DNA of 64,000 nt, from assembly GCA_018969295.1 (NCBI GenBank), contig JAGWYN010000002.1, positions 1 through 64,000 of the forward strand, given 5' to 3'. The notes beneath the pieces are model-generated. The model was not told the DNA's origin and made no database searches. It saw nothing but the letters and a program-made list of their open reading frames with translations. Below are positions 17,606 to 25,357 of the stretch, piece after piece. The translations under genes and the position numbers were made by a program. The number at the start of each line of letters is the position of its first letter. Positions within the stretch are counted from its first letter, which is position 1. The DNA comes from Chloroflexota bacterium. Lineage in GTDB: Bacteria > Chloroflexota > Anaerolineae > Caldilineales > Caldilineaceae.

Positions 17606-18574
17606 TCAGCGGCTGACCTGCCACCAGGTCTGCGCCAGAGCAGCCAACCAAAAGTAGAGCGGAATTCCGAAGACCACATTGAACGGGAAGGTGATGCCGA
17701 GCGAAGCAGTCAGATAGAGGGTTGGGTTGGCTTCGGGGACGGCCACGCGCATCGCTGCGGGGGCTGCGATGTAGGATGCGCTGCCGGCCAGTGTCGCCAG
17801 TACAGCCACGCCGCCCAAGGAGAGTCCGCTCGCCATGCCGACCGCGATCCCCAGCAGAGCAGAGAGGATTGGCATCAGAATGCCAAAGAGGACGAGGAAA
17901 GGGCCGACACGCCGCAGATCAGAAATGCGCCGAGAAGCGACGATCCCCATCTCCAGCAGAAAGAGTGCGAGTGCCCCTGGGAAGAGGCCGACAAAAAGCG
18001 GGTTGAGCCTTTCCATTCTTTCTGCGCCGGCCAGGTAGCCGACGGCCAGCCCGCCCAGCAGCAGAAAAATGCTTTTGCCCAGCAGCACTTCGTGTGCCAG
18101 CGCTCCCCAGCGGATCTGTCCCTGTGTTCCACCCAGCCTGGCCAGCAGCACCCCAAGTGCGATGGCCGGAATTTCGAGGATCACGAGCAGCACCGGCATG
18201 TAGGCCTCGTAGGCGACGCCGATATCTGCTGCGTAGACCAACGCCAGGGCAAAAGTGACAGCGCTGACCGAACCGTAATGGGCGGCCAGCGCCGCGGCGT
18301 CGGGCCGCCCGAAGCGCCCTAGTCGGCGCAACAGGACGAAAGCCAGCGCCGGAATCCCCACCCCCAGCAGCAGGGTACCGGCCAGAGGCCCCAGCACCTC
18401 ACCCAGGGCCACGCGCGAGAGTTCCACCCCCCCTTTGAGCCCGATTGCAGTGAGCAAATAGAGGCTCAGCGTCTGATACAAGGCTTCAGGAAGACGCAGG
18501 TCGGTGTGCAACAGGCCGGCGACCAAACCTACCGCAAAAAAAAGCACGATCGGGTCAAGCAGGTTGTCGATCAC
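17606..18574 (-). CDS. sbtA: SbtA-type sodium-dependent bicarbonate transporter
   Basis: 322 residues with about ten hydrophobic helices. The family pattern is clear: N-terminal LLDPIVLFFAVGLVAGLLHTDLRLPEAL, GLKGGVEL in the first repeat, AAHYGSVSAVTFALA in the middle, and a second inverted repeat ending ITFPFNVVFGIPLY. SbtA proteins import bicarbonate with sodium in cyanobacteria; homologues are widespread in non-photosynthetic bacteria, where the role is less clear. The start ATG has AAGGGAAGG upstream. No SbtB-type PII regulator is next to it; instead a DUF2294 gene is divergent. Confidence 0.85.
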   Translation of the reverse strand: MIDNLLDPIVLFFAVGLVAGLLHTDLRLPEALYQTLSLYLLTAIGLKGGVELSRVALGEVLGPLAGTLLLGVGIPALAFVLLRRLGRFGRPDAAALAAHYGSVSAVTFALALVYAADIGVAYEAYMPVLLVILEIPAIALGVLLARLGGTQGQIRWGALAHEVLLGKSIFLLLGGLAVGYLAGAERMERLNPLFVGLFPGALALFLLEMGIVASRRISDLRRVGPFLVLFGILMPILSALLGIAVGMASGLSLGGVAVLATLAGSASYIAAPAAMRVAVPEANPTLYLTASLGITFPFNVVFGIPLYFWLAALAQTWWQVSR

Positions 18575-18627
18575 GAAGTCCTTCCCTTGCCTTTCAACGT
18601 CGCATTCAGCCAGTCAACTGACGAACC

Positions 18628-18636
18628 ATTATCGCA
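18628..18636 (-). promoter_or_regulatory. Extended -10 element of sbtA
   Basis: Minus strand TGCGATAAT, an extended -10 about 54 bases before the sbtA ATG. No convincing -35 accompanies it. The rest of the 343-base gap 18575-18917 holds the divergent DUF2294 promoter and no further gene that I can support. Confidence 0.4.
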
Positions 18637-18784
18637 CAGATCGCAGCAAGCGGACGAGTGATCGAAGCGACAAGTAAGCACAACACAAAGCAGGCCAGGC
18701 TCTCAAATTCATTTCCGGCCCGCTGCATCTCCCCAGCCTGACTGAACCCGCGATCCTATAACTCAACCGGGCGCGGTGCTGTGT

Positions 18785-18823
18785 TTGACGATTTCTTCTA
18801 TCGACGCGACAATCCGAATTGTC
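18785..18823 (+). promoter_or_regulatory. Promoter with overlapping palindromic operator, upstream of DUF2294 gene
   Basis: TTGACG (18785-18790), 17-base spacer, GACAAT (18808-18813). The -10 is itself the left arm of a perfect inverted repeat GACAAT-CCGA-ATTGTC (18808-18823), a typical repressor-site geometry. Confidence 0.5.
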
Positions 18824-18917
18824 ACATACCAGAGATACCAGAGTGGCGAATCGGGGGACAGCCGCCAACCCCATCTGTAGAGCATCTCCAAAATCAAGAC
18901 AGGAAACCGACACAATC

Positions 18918-19286
18918 ATGCGTCCGATGCTGCGCAAAGGACAGATCGAAGCCGCTATCAACAGTGCCATCACCAAATTTGAGCGTGAAATTTTGGGGCG
19001 TGGCCCCAAAGAAGCGCGTGTTTTTATCGTTCATGATTTGGTTGTCGTGCGGTTGAAGGGCATTCTCAGCCCAGGCGAACAACAACTTGCCCGTGAACCG
19101 GGGGGGATTGACCTCATCAAACAGATGCGCACCCGGCTGGTGGAAAGCTTTGCTCACGAGCTCTGTCATCTGGTGGAGGAACAGGTCGGCATTGCTGTCA
19201 CCGGTATGCACGCCGACATCAGCACACGCAGTGGGGAACGTGTTTTTGTATTCACACTCGAGGCCCCCATCAACGATGCGGAATAG
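18918..19286 (+). CDS. DUF2294 domain protein
   Basis: 122 residues. The DUF2294 pattern is readable: FEREILGRGPKEARVFIVHDLVVVRLKGILSPGEQQLA, then LIKQMRTRLVESFAHELCHLVEEQVGIAV and the C-terminal HADISTRSGERVFVFTLE. It is a small soluble alpha/beta protein of unknown function, sometimes annotated as Na-translocating decarboxylase-related without evidence. I take ATG 18918; the frame is open further upstream but that stretch looks non-coding. It is divergent from sbtA, with a palindrome over its promoter. Confidence 0.75.
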   Translation: MRPMLRKGQIEAAINSAITKFEREILGRGPKEARVFIVHDLVVVRLKGILSPGEQQLAREPGGIDLIKQMRTRLVESFAHELCHLVEEQVGIAVTGMHADISTRSGERVFVFTLEAPINDAE

Positions 19287-19334
19287 ACCCCTGCGCTTGC
19301 GACATTTGATCAATATTTTATGTTTGTGCTCAAT

Positions 19335-19363
19335 TTGCACAATGTGGGAAATTGGTGTAGACT
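19335..19363 (+). promoter_or_regulatory. Promoter of icd
   Basis: TTGCAC (19335-19340), 17-base spacer, TAGACT (19358-19363), with an AT-rich stretch just upstream that could act as an UP element. The transcript would begin near 19370, giving a leader of about 190 bases before the icd ATG. Confidence 0.6.
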
Positions 19364-19431
19364 GAACCCAATTTGAGTACGTGAAGCGCGACTGCGAGTC
19401 AATGCTCAGCAAAATCTAAACGTGGCGCAAG

Positions 19432-19517
19432 CGACCTTCAGGCCTTTGCAAAGGCAGGAAGTGTCGAACGAAAGCCAACATGTACTTGCCTAAAGGCTGT
19501 TCGTGTTGGCTTTTTTT
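19432..19517 (+). promoter_or_regulatory. Structured icd leader: hairpin followed by intrinsic terminator
   Basis: A composite hairpin at 19432-19466 pairs CGAC with GTCG, CTTC with GAAG and GCCTTT with AAAGGC. It is followed by a 10-bp terminator stem AAAGCCAACA (19471-19480) with TGTTGGCTTT (19504-19513) and a run of seven T. The terminator is 41 bases before the icd start. Downstream, TTGCCT (19518-19523) can pair with AGGCAA immediately before the GGAGG, so the ribosome site could also be masked. Several GCCT/AGGC segments allow alternative pairings. No known riboswitch class matched by eye. Confidence 0.55.
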
Positions 19518-19557
19518 GTTGCCTGAAATGAACCTTCGAAAGGCAAGGAGGATACCG

Positions 19558-21060
19558 ATGAATACACTTCAGATGCGCGATTTTTCCAATGAGCAGGTGC
19601 TTCCTGCGCAGCCACCGGTGGCGATGACTCCGATCGCAGTGGCATACGGGGATGGGATTGGGCCAGAGATCATGGACGCTGTGCTGCGCGTGCTCGATGC
19701 AGCCAATGCGCCGCTGCGCTACGATGTTGTTGAGATGGGTGAAAAACTCTATCGACAGGGCTACAAATCGGGCATCACACCAGAAGCATGGACAACGATT
19801 CGACGCAACCAGATCCTGCTCAAGGCACCGATCACGACACCCCAGGGAGGCGGCTACAAGAGTTTGAATGTGACGCTGCGCAAGGTACTCAACTTGTACG
19901 CCAATGTACGCCCAGCCAAATCTTATGCACCCTTTGTGGCGTCTCGTCATCCCAAGATGAACCTGGTGATCGTCCGCGAAAATGAGGAAGATCTCTACGC
20001 CGGTATCGAACACCAGCAGACGCCCGAAGTCGTACAGGTGCTCAAGTTGGTGACACGCCCCGGCTGTGAGCGCATCGTGCGTTACGCATTTGAGTATGCG
20101 CGCGCTTATGGTCGCCGGAAGGTGACGGCGATGACCAAAGACAACATCATGAAGTTGACCGACGGGCTCTTTCATCAGGTGTTCAACGAAGTAGCGACAG
20201 AATACCCCGATCTCCAGGCCGATCATCAGATCATTGACATTGGTGCAGCCCGGCTCGCCGACACGCCTGAAAACTTCGACGTGATCGTCACACTCAATCT
20301 CTACGGCGATATTATTTCCGACATCGCCGCGCAGATCGCTGGTTCGATAGGGCTGGCCGGCTCTGCCAACATCGGTGCAAATGCGGCCATGTTCGAAGCG
20401 GTGCATGGTTCGGCACCAGATATTGCCGGACGAGGCATCGCCAATCCATCCGGTCTGTTGGTGGCAGCGACGCAGCTGTTGGTGCATGTCGGTGCAGCAT
20501 CTACGGCCGAGTTGATCAAAAATGCCTGGCTGCGCACACTCGAGGATGGCATTCACACTGCCGATTTCTACAATTCCAACAACAGCCGGGTGCGCGCAAA
20601 TACAAAGGAGTTTACCGACGCCGTGATTGCTCGGCTGGGTGAAGAGCCGTGCCAGCTGCTGCCTGTGCGCTACCGAGCCGGTGGCGTGCATGTCAACCCG
20701 TCGCAGGTTGCTCGCGGGGAAAAGCAGCTTGTCGGTGTCGATGTGTTTGTCGACTGGGAGGGTGCCGAGCGCACCCCCAATCATTTGGGGCAGCTGTTGG
20801 AAGCAGCGGCGCCTTCTCCCTGGCTGCTCAAAATGATCACCAACCGTGGAGTCAAAGTCTACCCCGATGGCATGCCAGAGACCTTCTGCACCGATCACTG
20901 GCGTTGCCGATTCGTGCCTGTTGAGGAAACAGGCGTCACCTTCGACCAGGTATTGGCCCTGCTGCACGCGCTGCACAACGCCCACGTGGCTGTCATCAAG
21001 ACCGAGCATCTTTATACCTTTGATGGGCGTTGCGGCTATTCTCTCGGTCAAGGAGAGTAG
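19558..21060 (+). CDS. icd: Isocitrate dehydrogenase, Thermus-type with C-terminal extension
   Basis: 500 residues. The beta-decarboxylating dehydrogenase core is complete: YGDGIGPEIMDAVLRV at the N-terminus, substrate loop KSLNVTLRKVLNLYANVRP, IVRENEEDLYAGIEH, VTAMTKDNIMKLTDG and nucleotide-binding FEAVHGSAPDIAGRGIANPSGLL. A roughly 150-residue C-terminal region (FVDWEGAERTPNHLGQLLE onward) is typical of the longer Thermus/Rickettsia-type IDH rather than the E. coli type. It converts isocitrate to 2-oxoglutarate in the TCA cycle. The ATG has a strong AAGGAGG. A leader with hairpin and terminator precedes it, and a perfect 22-bp hairpin follows it. Confidence 0.9.
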   Translation: MNTLQMRDFSNEQVLPAQPPVAMTPIAVAYGDGIGPEIMDAVLRVLDAANAPLRYDVVEMGEKLYRQGYKSGITPEAWTTIRRNQILLKAPITTPQGGGYKSLNVTLRKVLNLYANVRPAKSYAPFVASRHPKMNLVIVRENEEDLYAGIEHQQTPEVVQVLKLVTRPGCERIVRYAFEYARAYGRRKVTAMTKDNIMKLTDGLFHQVFNEVATEYPDLQADHQIIDIGAARLADTPENFDVIVTLNLYGDIISDIAAQIAGSIGLAGSANIGANAAMFEAVHGSAPDIAGRGIANPSGLLVAATQLLVHVGAASTAELIKNAWLRTLEDGIHTADFYNSNNSRVRANTKEFTDAVIARLGEEPCQLLPVRYRAGGVHVNPSQVARGEKQLVGVDVFVDWEGAERTPNHLGQLLEAAAPSPWLLKMITNRGVKVYPDGMPETFCTDHWRCRFVPVEETGVTFDQVLALLHALHNAHVAVIKTEHLYTFDGRCGYSLGQGE

Positions 21061-21078
21061 CAGACAGGAGCACTGGGA

Positions 21079-21128
21079 GCAAAGTTGTGGGTGAGGGGGG
21101 AGCGGCCCCCCCTCACCCACAACTTTGC
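21079..21128. repeat. Perfect 22-bp inverted repeat after icd
   Basis: GCAAAGTTGTGGGTGAGGGG continues to 21100 and pairs without mismatch with 21107-21128, around a loop of about six bases. It may work as a transcription stop for icd although no U-tract follows, or be the remnant of a small mobile palindrome. The stem is much longer than the 8-12 bp of the other terminators in this window. Confidence 0.7.
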
Positions 21129-21191
21129 CGGCACATGCGGCGAGGGCGCGCCACCCGGTACGTGCCTGCTGTCGGGCAGAAAGGCCTTCGT

Positions 21192-21220
21192 TTGGTCCTC
21201 GGGCTGACGTGCGCTATAAT
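21192..21220 (+). promoter_or_regulatory. Promoter of the zinc-ribbon membrane protein gene
   Basis: TTGGTC (21192-21197), exact 17-base spacer, consensus TATAAT (21215-21220). It lies 45 bases before the ATG at 21266. Confidence 0.7.
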
Positions 21221-21265
21221 CAGCAGGCAGTTGTGCGGTTTGGACCAAAGCTTTTGGAGCAAGGT

Positions 21266-21865
21266 ATGTCGCCAGAGTTGATTAACACGATCGGCACCAT
21301 TGTCGGTGTGCTGGTTGCCGGGCTGGGGGCCTTTTTGTTTGCGTTCTGGATCGCGATGGGGATCTGGACCTTCAACGACATTCGGTCGCGCACCCATGAC
21401 TGGCTGGTCATCTTGCTGGCGGTGACCCTGGTGTTGATCTTCCCGCTGATCGGCTTCATTCTCTATCTGATGATTCGTCCCAAGGCGACCCTCGCTGAAA
21501 TCTACGACCGTGCCCTGGAAGAAGAAGCGTTGCTGCGTGAACTGGAAGAGACCCGCACCTGTCCTCAATGTGGTCTGCCGGTGCAGGAGGGCTGGGTTTA
21601 CTGCCCGAACTGCCACAACCAGCTGCAGCATTCCTGTCCCACCTGTGGCAAGCTGGCACGCAACGAGTGGGAGATCTGCGTCTTCTGCGGTGCTCAGCAG
21701 ACGACAGTACGGCCCCAGCTGGTCCCCCCTGCCGCCCCGCTCCAACCGGCTGTGCCGGTCGCTGCCCGCAACCCGTTGCGCCGCGAACCATTGGCCCCTC
21801 CCCCCGGACGCAACGTCGAGCTCGACGAGCCCGCCTATCGCCCGGTCCAACGTCCCCCCGAATAA
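21266..21865 (+). CDS. Membrane protein with double zinc ribbon
   Basis: 199 residues. Two N-terminal transmembrane helices (GVLVAGLGAFLFAFWIAMGIW and LVILLAVTLVLIFPLIGFILY) are followed by a helix and then two zinc ribbons, CPQC...CPNC and CPTC...CVFC, and a Pro-rich tail. The pattern PLDN-like membrane region plus double zinc ribbon is common in Chloroflexota proteins of unknown function. The start ATG is set by GGAG seven bases upstream and by the TATAAT promoter. It ends in a strong terminator, so it is a single-gene unit. Confidence 0.75.
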   Translation: MSPELINTIGTIVGVLVAGLGAFLFAFWIAMGIWTFNDIRSRTHDWLVILLAVTLVLIFPLIGFILYLMIRPKATLAEIYDRALEEEALLRELEETRTCPQCGLPVQEGWVYCPNCHNQLQHSCPTCGKLARNEWEICVFCGAQQTTVRPQLVPPAAPLQPAVPVAARNPLRREPLAPPPGRNVELDEPAYRPVQRPPE

Positions 21866-21881
21866 CGTTTATGCTTTCTGT

Positions 21882-21912
21882 GCCGTGGCGACGGTGTCGC
21901 CACGGCTTTTTT
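21882..21912 (+). terminator. Intrinsic terminator after the zinc-ribbon gene
   Basis: Perfect 11-bp GC-rich stem GCCGTGGCGAC (21882-21892) with GTCGCCACGGC (21896-21906), three-base loop, then TTTTTT. The best terminator in the window. Confidence 0.92.
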
Positions 21913-21935
21913 GTGTCGGTTTTTGGGCGCTCTTT

Positions 21936-22448
21936 TTAGCTGACGGCGAGCAGCTCGGCCTGGGTCACCCGCATCAACTCGGCGATCCGCAGCCGCATCA
22001 TGGTCTGGTCGTCGCCGCCGCCGGCAAAAATTTCAATGTCTGGCCGCAGCTGTTGAATGCTGGCGTCGAGGATCGCAGGCACTGGGGTGCGGTGGCCAAA
22101 CGGCGGCACCCCGCCAGCCGGATAGCCCAAGGTTGCGAGCACGACGGGGGCTGGAGCCAGCACGACCCGTTTTTTGCCTACCCCAAACCGCTCTGCCAGC
22201 CGGCCTTTATCGACCCGCCGCTCGCCGTGGCTGAGCACCACGATCGGAAGTGCCGTGTCGCCTCCAGGCTGTTCGACCAAAAACAGCAGGGTCTTGACGA
22301 TCTGGTCGGGGGCCACCCCCAACGCCGCTGCTGCTGCCGGGACAGTTGGGGTGTGCCCCAGGTCGAGCAGCAGCTCGGCCTGGATCTGGTTCTGCTCGAC
22401 AAAGCGCAGCAGGTCAGCTGGGGTCCAAGGTTCGGTCGGGCCGCTCAT
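21936..22448 (-). CDS. YbaK/EbsC-family aminoacyl-tRNA deacylase
   Basis: 170 residues of the YbaK/ProX fold. Typical features are LGHTPTVPAAAAALGVAPDQIVKTLLFLV, in which the Lys is conserved in the active site, and YPAGGVPPFGHRTPVPAILDASI, where the GGxxPFGH-like segment lines the pocket. Such proteins hydrolyse mischarged tRNAs, often Cys- or Ala-tRNA(Pro). The start ATG lies within the last 35 bases of tilS, so the two are translationally coupled on the minus strand. Confidence 0.85.
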   Translation of the reverse strand: MSGPTEPWTPADLLRFVEQNQIQAELLLDLGHTPTVPAAAAALGVAPDQIVKTLLFLVEQPGGDTALPIVVLSHGERRVDKGRLAERFGVGKKRVVLAPAPVVLATLGYPAGGVPPFGHRTPVPAILDASIQQLRPDIEIFAGGGDDQTMMRLRIAELMRVTQAELLAVS

Positions 22449-24009
22449 CGGTTGGCTCCTCGTCTTGTGCAGGGTCGGTGAACTGCGCCACCCACACGGT
22501 GCGGGTGGCGCCAGTGATTCGGGCGCTGTGCGACTGTGCCAGCCCGCAGACCCAGAGCAGCCGTCCGTCGCTGCGGTCCACGAGAACAGGCCAGCCGGGG
22601 CGCAGGGCCGGGGCAATTTTGGCGTCGGTAAACAGCTTGCCGAGCGTTTTGTGCTGTCCCCCCATGCCCAGCGGGTCGATGCGTTGGCCGGGCACTGCGG
22701 CGCAAAGCACAGGCTCCTGGATCTGGTCGGCATCCAAGAAAAGCTGCCAGCGTTGCCCAGGAGGCTGCCTGGCACTCTTCAGTGCTGCCCGTTCCACCAG
22801 CCTGCAGGAGAGCTGCCAGCCGCCCACAGCCGTTTTCCCGGTGCGTGGCAGCGGCTCTGCCAGCTGGCGGTCGGCTGGCACCAGCCAGGGGCCGGGCGGG
22901 GCCAGCGGAAGCTCCCCGTGGAAGTGCAGGGAGAGACAAAGCCCCTGCCCTGGCAACGCCACCACACTCCAGGCCAGCGGGCCAGCCAGCGGGTGGGGGC
23001 CCGAGGTGCGGCTGGCCCGGCGCAGCGCTGCTGCCAGCGTCTCCAGCCGGTCAGCGCCGACCTCGCGCAGATCGCGGGTGAGCCGGTTCACCGCCAGCCG
23101 CAGCACCCCCTGCTGGCTGGCAGGGTCCAGCTGCTGCAGGCCAGCCAGGTCGAGCAGCAGATACCGGGCGGAGGAGCGCTGTGGCTGGTGCGTAAGCCGT
23201 TCGAGGGTCTGTACATCCAGCCCATGCAGCCGGTCCGCCTCTGTCGCCAGGACGCGCGCCGTACGCGCCAGTGTGGCCACGATCGAAGGGGTCTGCTGCT
23301 GCAGCAGCGGCAGGAGCTGCTGGCGAATCCAGTTGCGGCTGAAGCGTTCGTCCTGGTTGCTTTCATCCTCGTCCCAGACGAGCTGCTGCTGGCGGGCGTA
23401 GGCAACGATGCTGGCACGGGGCGCTTCCAGCAGAGGGCGGATCAGGTGTACCGGCCGTTCGGCCAGATTGGGGTCTGTCAGGAGGGTCAGCGGGCGCATG
23501 GCGGCCAGTCCATGGACCCCGCTGCCTTGCAGCAGGCGGAGCAGAACAGTCTCGGCCTGGTCGCCGGCATGGTGGGCCACCGCGACCACAGCTGTTTGTG
23601 GCGAGGGCGCCAGGTCGTTGGCCAACGTGCACAGAAAGCGGTAGCGCGCCCGGCGGGCCGCCGCCTCCAGCCCGGACGGGTCTGCCCGGAGGGCTGCGCC
23701 GTCCAGGCGAATGCTGTGCCAGGGCAACCCCAGATACTCGGCCAGCTGGTGCACCTGGCTGGCCGTTGTGGCCGAAGAGGGGCGCAGGGCATGGTCGACG
23801 TGGGCCACATGGAGCAGCAGCTGGCGGGCGGGGGCCAACTGGTGCAGCAGATGGAGCAACACTACGCTGTCGACGCCGCCACTGACCCCTACAACCACCG
23901 GTTGGGGGCCGTGTCTGCTGGGTGGCAACAGGGTCTGGATGGCCTGCCAGAGCAGGCTTACCAGAGGATGCTCCCATCGAGGTGGACGAACCAGTGCGCA
24001 GTGTGACAT
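22414..24009 (-). CDS. tilS: tRNA(Ile)-lysidine synthetase
   Basis: 531 residues. The PP-loop SGGVDS is at 43-48 and HVDHALRPSS follows, together with AHHAGDQAETVLLRLLQGSGVHGLAAM, all hallmarks of TilS, which attaches lysine to C34 of the CAU-anticodon tRNA(Ile). The substrate-binding TilS domain and a C-terminal domain follow, which suits the long form. I chose ATG 24009; the frame extends further upstream without a ribosome site. The 3' end overlaps ybaK. The gene is divergent from mreB. Confidence 0.9.
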   Translation of the reverse strand: MSHCALVRPPRWEHPLVSLLWQAIQTLLPPSRHGPQPVVVGVSGGVDSVVLLHLLHQLAPARQLLLHVAHVDHALRPSSATTASQVHQLAEYLGLPWHSIRLDGAALRADPSGLEAAARRARYRFLCTLANDLAPSPQTAVVAVAHHAGDQAETVLLRLLQGSGVHGLAAMRPLTLLTDPNLAERPVHLIRPLLEAPRASIVAYARQQQLVWDEDESNQDERFSRNWIRQQLLPLLQQQTPSIVATLARTARVLATEADRLHGLDVQTLERLTHQPQRSSARYLLLDLAGLQQLDPASQQGVLRLAVNRLTRDLREVGADRLETLAAALRRASRTSGPHPLAGPLAWSVVALPGQGLCLSLHFHGELPLAPPGPWLVPADRQLAEPLPRTGKTAVGGWQLSCRLVERAALKSARQPPGQRWQLFLDADQIQEPVLCAAVPGQRIDPLGMGGQHKTLGKLFTDAKIAPALRPGWPVLVDRSDGRLLWVCGLAQSHSARITGATRTVWVAQFTDPAQDEEPTDERPDRTLDPS

Positions 24010-24123
24010 CTTCGTCGAACAGTATACAGCGTTTCCTCTCTGGCAGAGAAGTGCCGGAGAAGAAACGCAACTCCTGCTCCCTCGCACAACTTTGCAAGAG
24101 CATTTTTGAAGGCCGTCCGCCTA

Positions 24124-24132
24124 TGCTATACT
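24124..24132 (+). promoter_or_regulatory. Extended -10 promoter of the mreB cluster
   Basis: TGCTATACT forms an extended -10; TTTTGA (24104-24109) lies at a 17-base spacing. A second TATAAT at 24137 has no -35. The start codon is 130 bases downstream. Confidence 0.5.
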
Positions 24133-24262
24133 GACATATAATTTTTGCATGGCGCTCTCTGGCGGAGAGTGGAGAGCTGTGGCAAAGGTGATAGCAGGCA
24201 ACCGGAGAGCAGATCGATGGGGTTTACAACCGGATCGAGGGTAACGAGGAGAAGCGCAACGC

Positions 24263-25330
24263 GTGAACAATCCGCTTGATTGGCTGTTGGGGCTCTTTTC
24301 TCTCGACATTGGGATCGATCTGGGAACAGCCAACACGTTGGTCCACGTAAAAAATCGTGGAATTGTCATCAACGAGCCTTCTGTGGTTGCGATCGACATC
24401 TCTTCCCGGCGCCGCAACCGAGTCAAGGCGGTCGGCAGCGATGCCAGAGAGATGGTCGGGCGCACCCCAGCCCACATCGTGGCCATCCGGCCGCTGCAAG
24501 ATGGGGTCATCTCTGATTTTGATGTCACCGAGCAGATGATCCACCATTTCATCGGCAAGGTGCACGGGGGGCGGTTTGGCGCTGCCCGCCCGCGCGTGGT
24601 GATAGGCATCCCCTCAGGGGTCACCGAAGTGGAAAAGCGGGCGGTGCGGGACGCGGCGATCAGCGCTGGGGCACGCGAGGCAGGGCTGGTCGAAGAGCCG
24701 ATGGCGGCGGCGATCGGAGCAGGGCTGCCCGTCACGGAGTCGGTTGGCTCGATGATCGTCGACATCGGCGGCGGCACCACCGAGGTCGCCGTGATCTCGC
24801 TGGGGGGCATCGTGGTCTCACGTTCGATCCGCGTGGCCGGGGACGAGATGAACGAGGACATTGTCAACTACTCGCGGCAGAAGTACAACCTCCTGATCGG
24901 CGAGCGCATGGCCGAACGGACCAAGATCGAAATCGGTTCGGCCTACCCGCTGGAACGCGAACGGACCCTGATCCTGCGTGGGCGCAACCTGATCACAGGG
25001 CTGCCCGAGGCAGTAGAAGTCAGCTCGGTGGAGATCCGGGAGGCACTTTCCGGGTCGGTGCAGGTCATCGTCGACGCGGTCAAAGCCACCCTGGACGAGA
25101 CACCGCCTGAACTGGTGGCAGATCTGATGGAGTACGGGATTGTGCTGGCGGGGGGAGGGGCCTTGCTGCAGGGGCTGGCCCAACGTCTACAAGATGAAAC
25201 CCGGATGCATGTCTACGTCGCCGACAACCCGCTGACAGCCGTCGCGATGGGAACCGGCATGATTTTGGAGAAACCAGAATTTTATCGAGAGACCTTGACC
25301 AGCATGCAGCGCAAAGCGATGATTCGCTAA
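24263..25330 (+). CDS. mreB: Rod shape-determining actin homologue MreB
   Basis: 355 residues with the actin-fold ATP site: phosphate-1 GIDLGTANTLVH, connect-1, phosphate-2 IVDIGGGTTEVAVISLGG and the adenosine motif GIVLAGGGALLQGL. MreB polymers on the membrane guide peptidoglycan synthesis. The N-terminal stretch NNPLDWLLGLFS is amphipathic and could act as the membrane anchor. It starts with GTG 24263, with AGGAG thirteen bases upstream. It leads the seven-gene shape and division cluster. Confidence 0.95.
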   Translation: MNNPLDWLLGLFSLDIGIDLGTANTLVHVKNRGIVINEPSVVAIDISSRRRNRVKAVGSDAREMVGRTPAHIVAIRPLQDGVISDFDVTEQMIHHFIGKVHGGRFGAARPRVVIGIPSGVTEVEKRAVRDAAISAGAREAGLVEEPMAAAIGAGLPVTESVGSMIVDIGGGTTEVAVISLGGIVVSRSIRVAGDEMNEDIVNYSRQKYNLLIGERMAERTKIEIGSAYPLERERTLILRGRNLITGLPEAVEVSSVEIREALSGSVQVIVDAVKATLDETPPELVADLMEYGIVLAGGGALLQGLAQRLQDETRMHVYVADNPLTAVAMGTGMILEKPEFYRETLTSMQRKAMIR

Positions 25331-25357
25331 CTTTGTTCACAGACACTGTCGTTTTCT

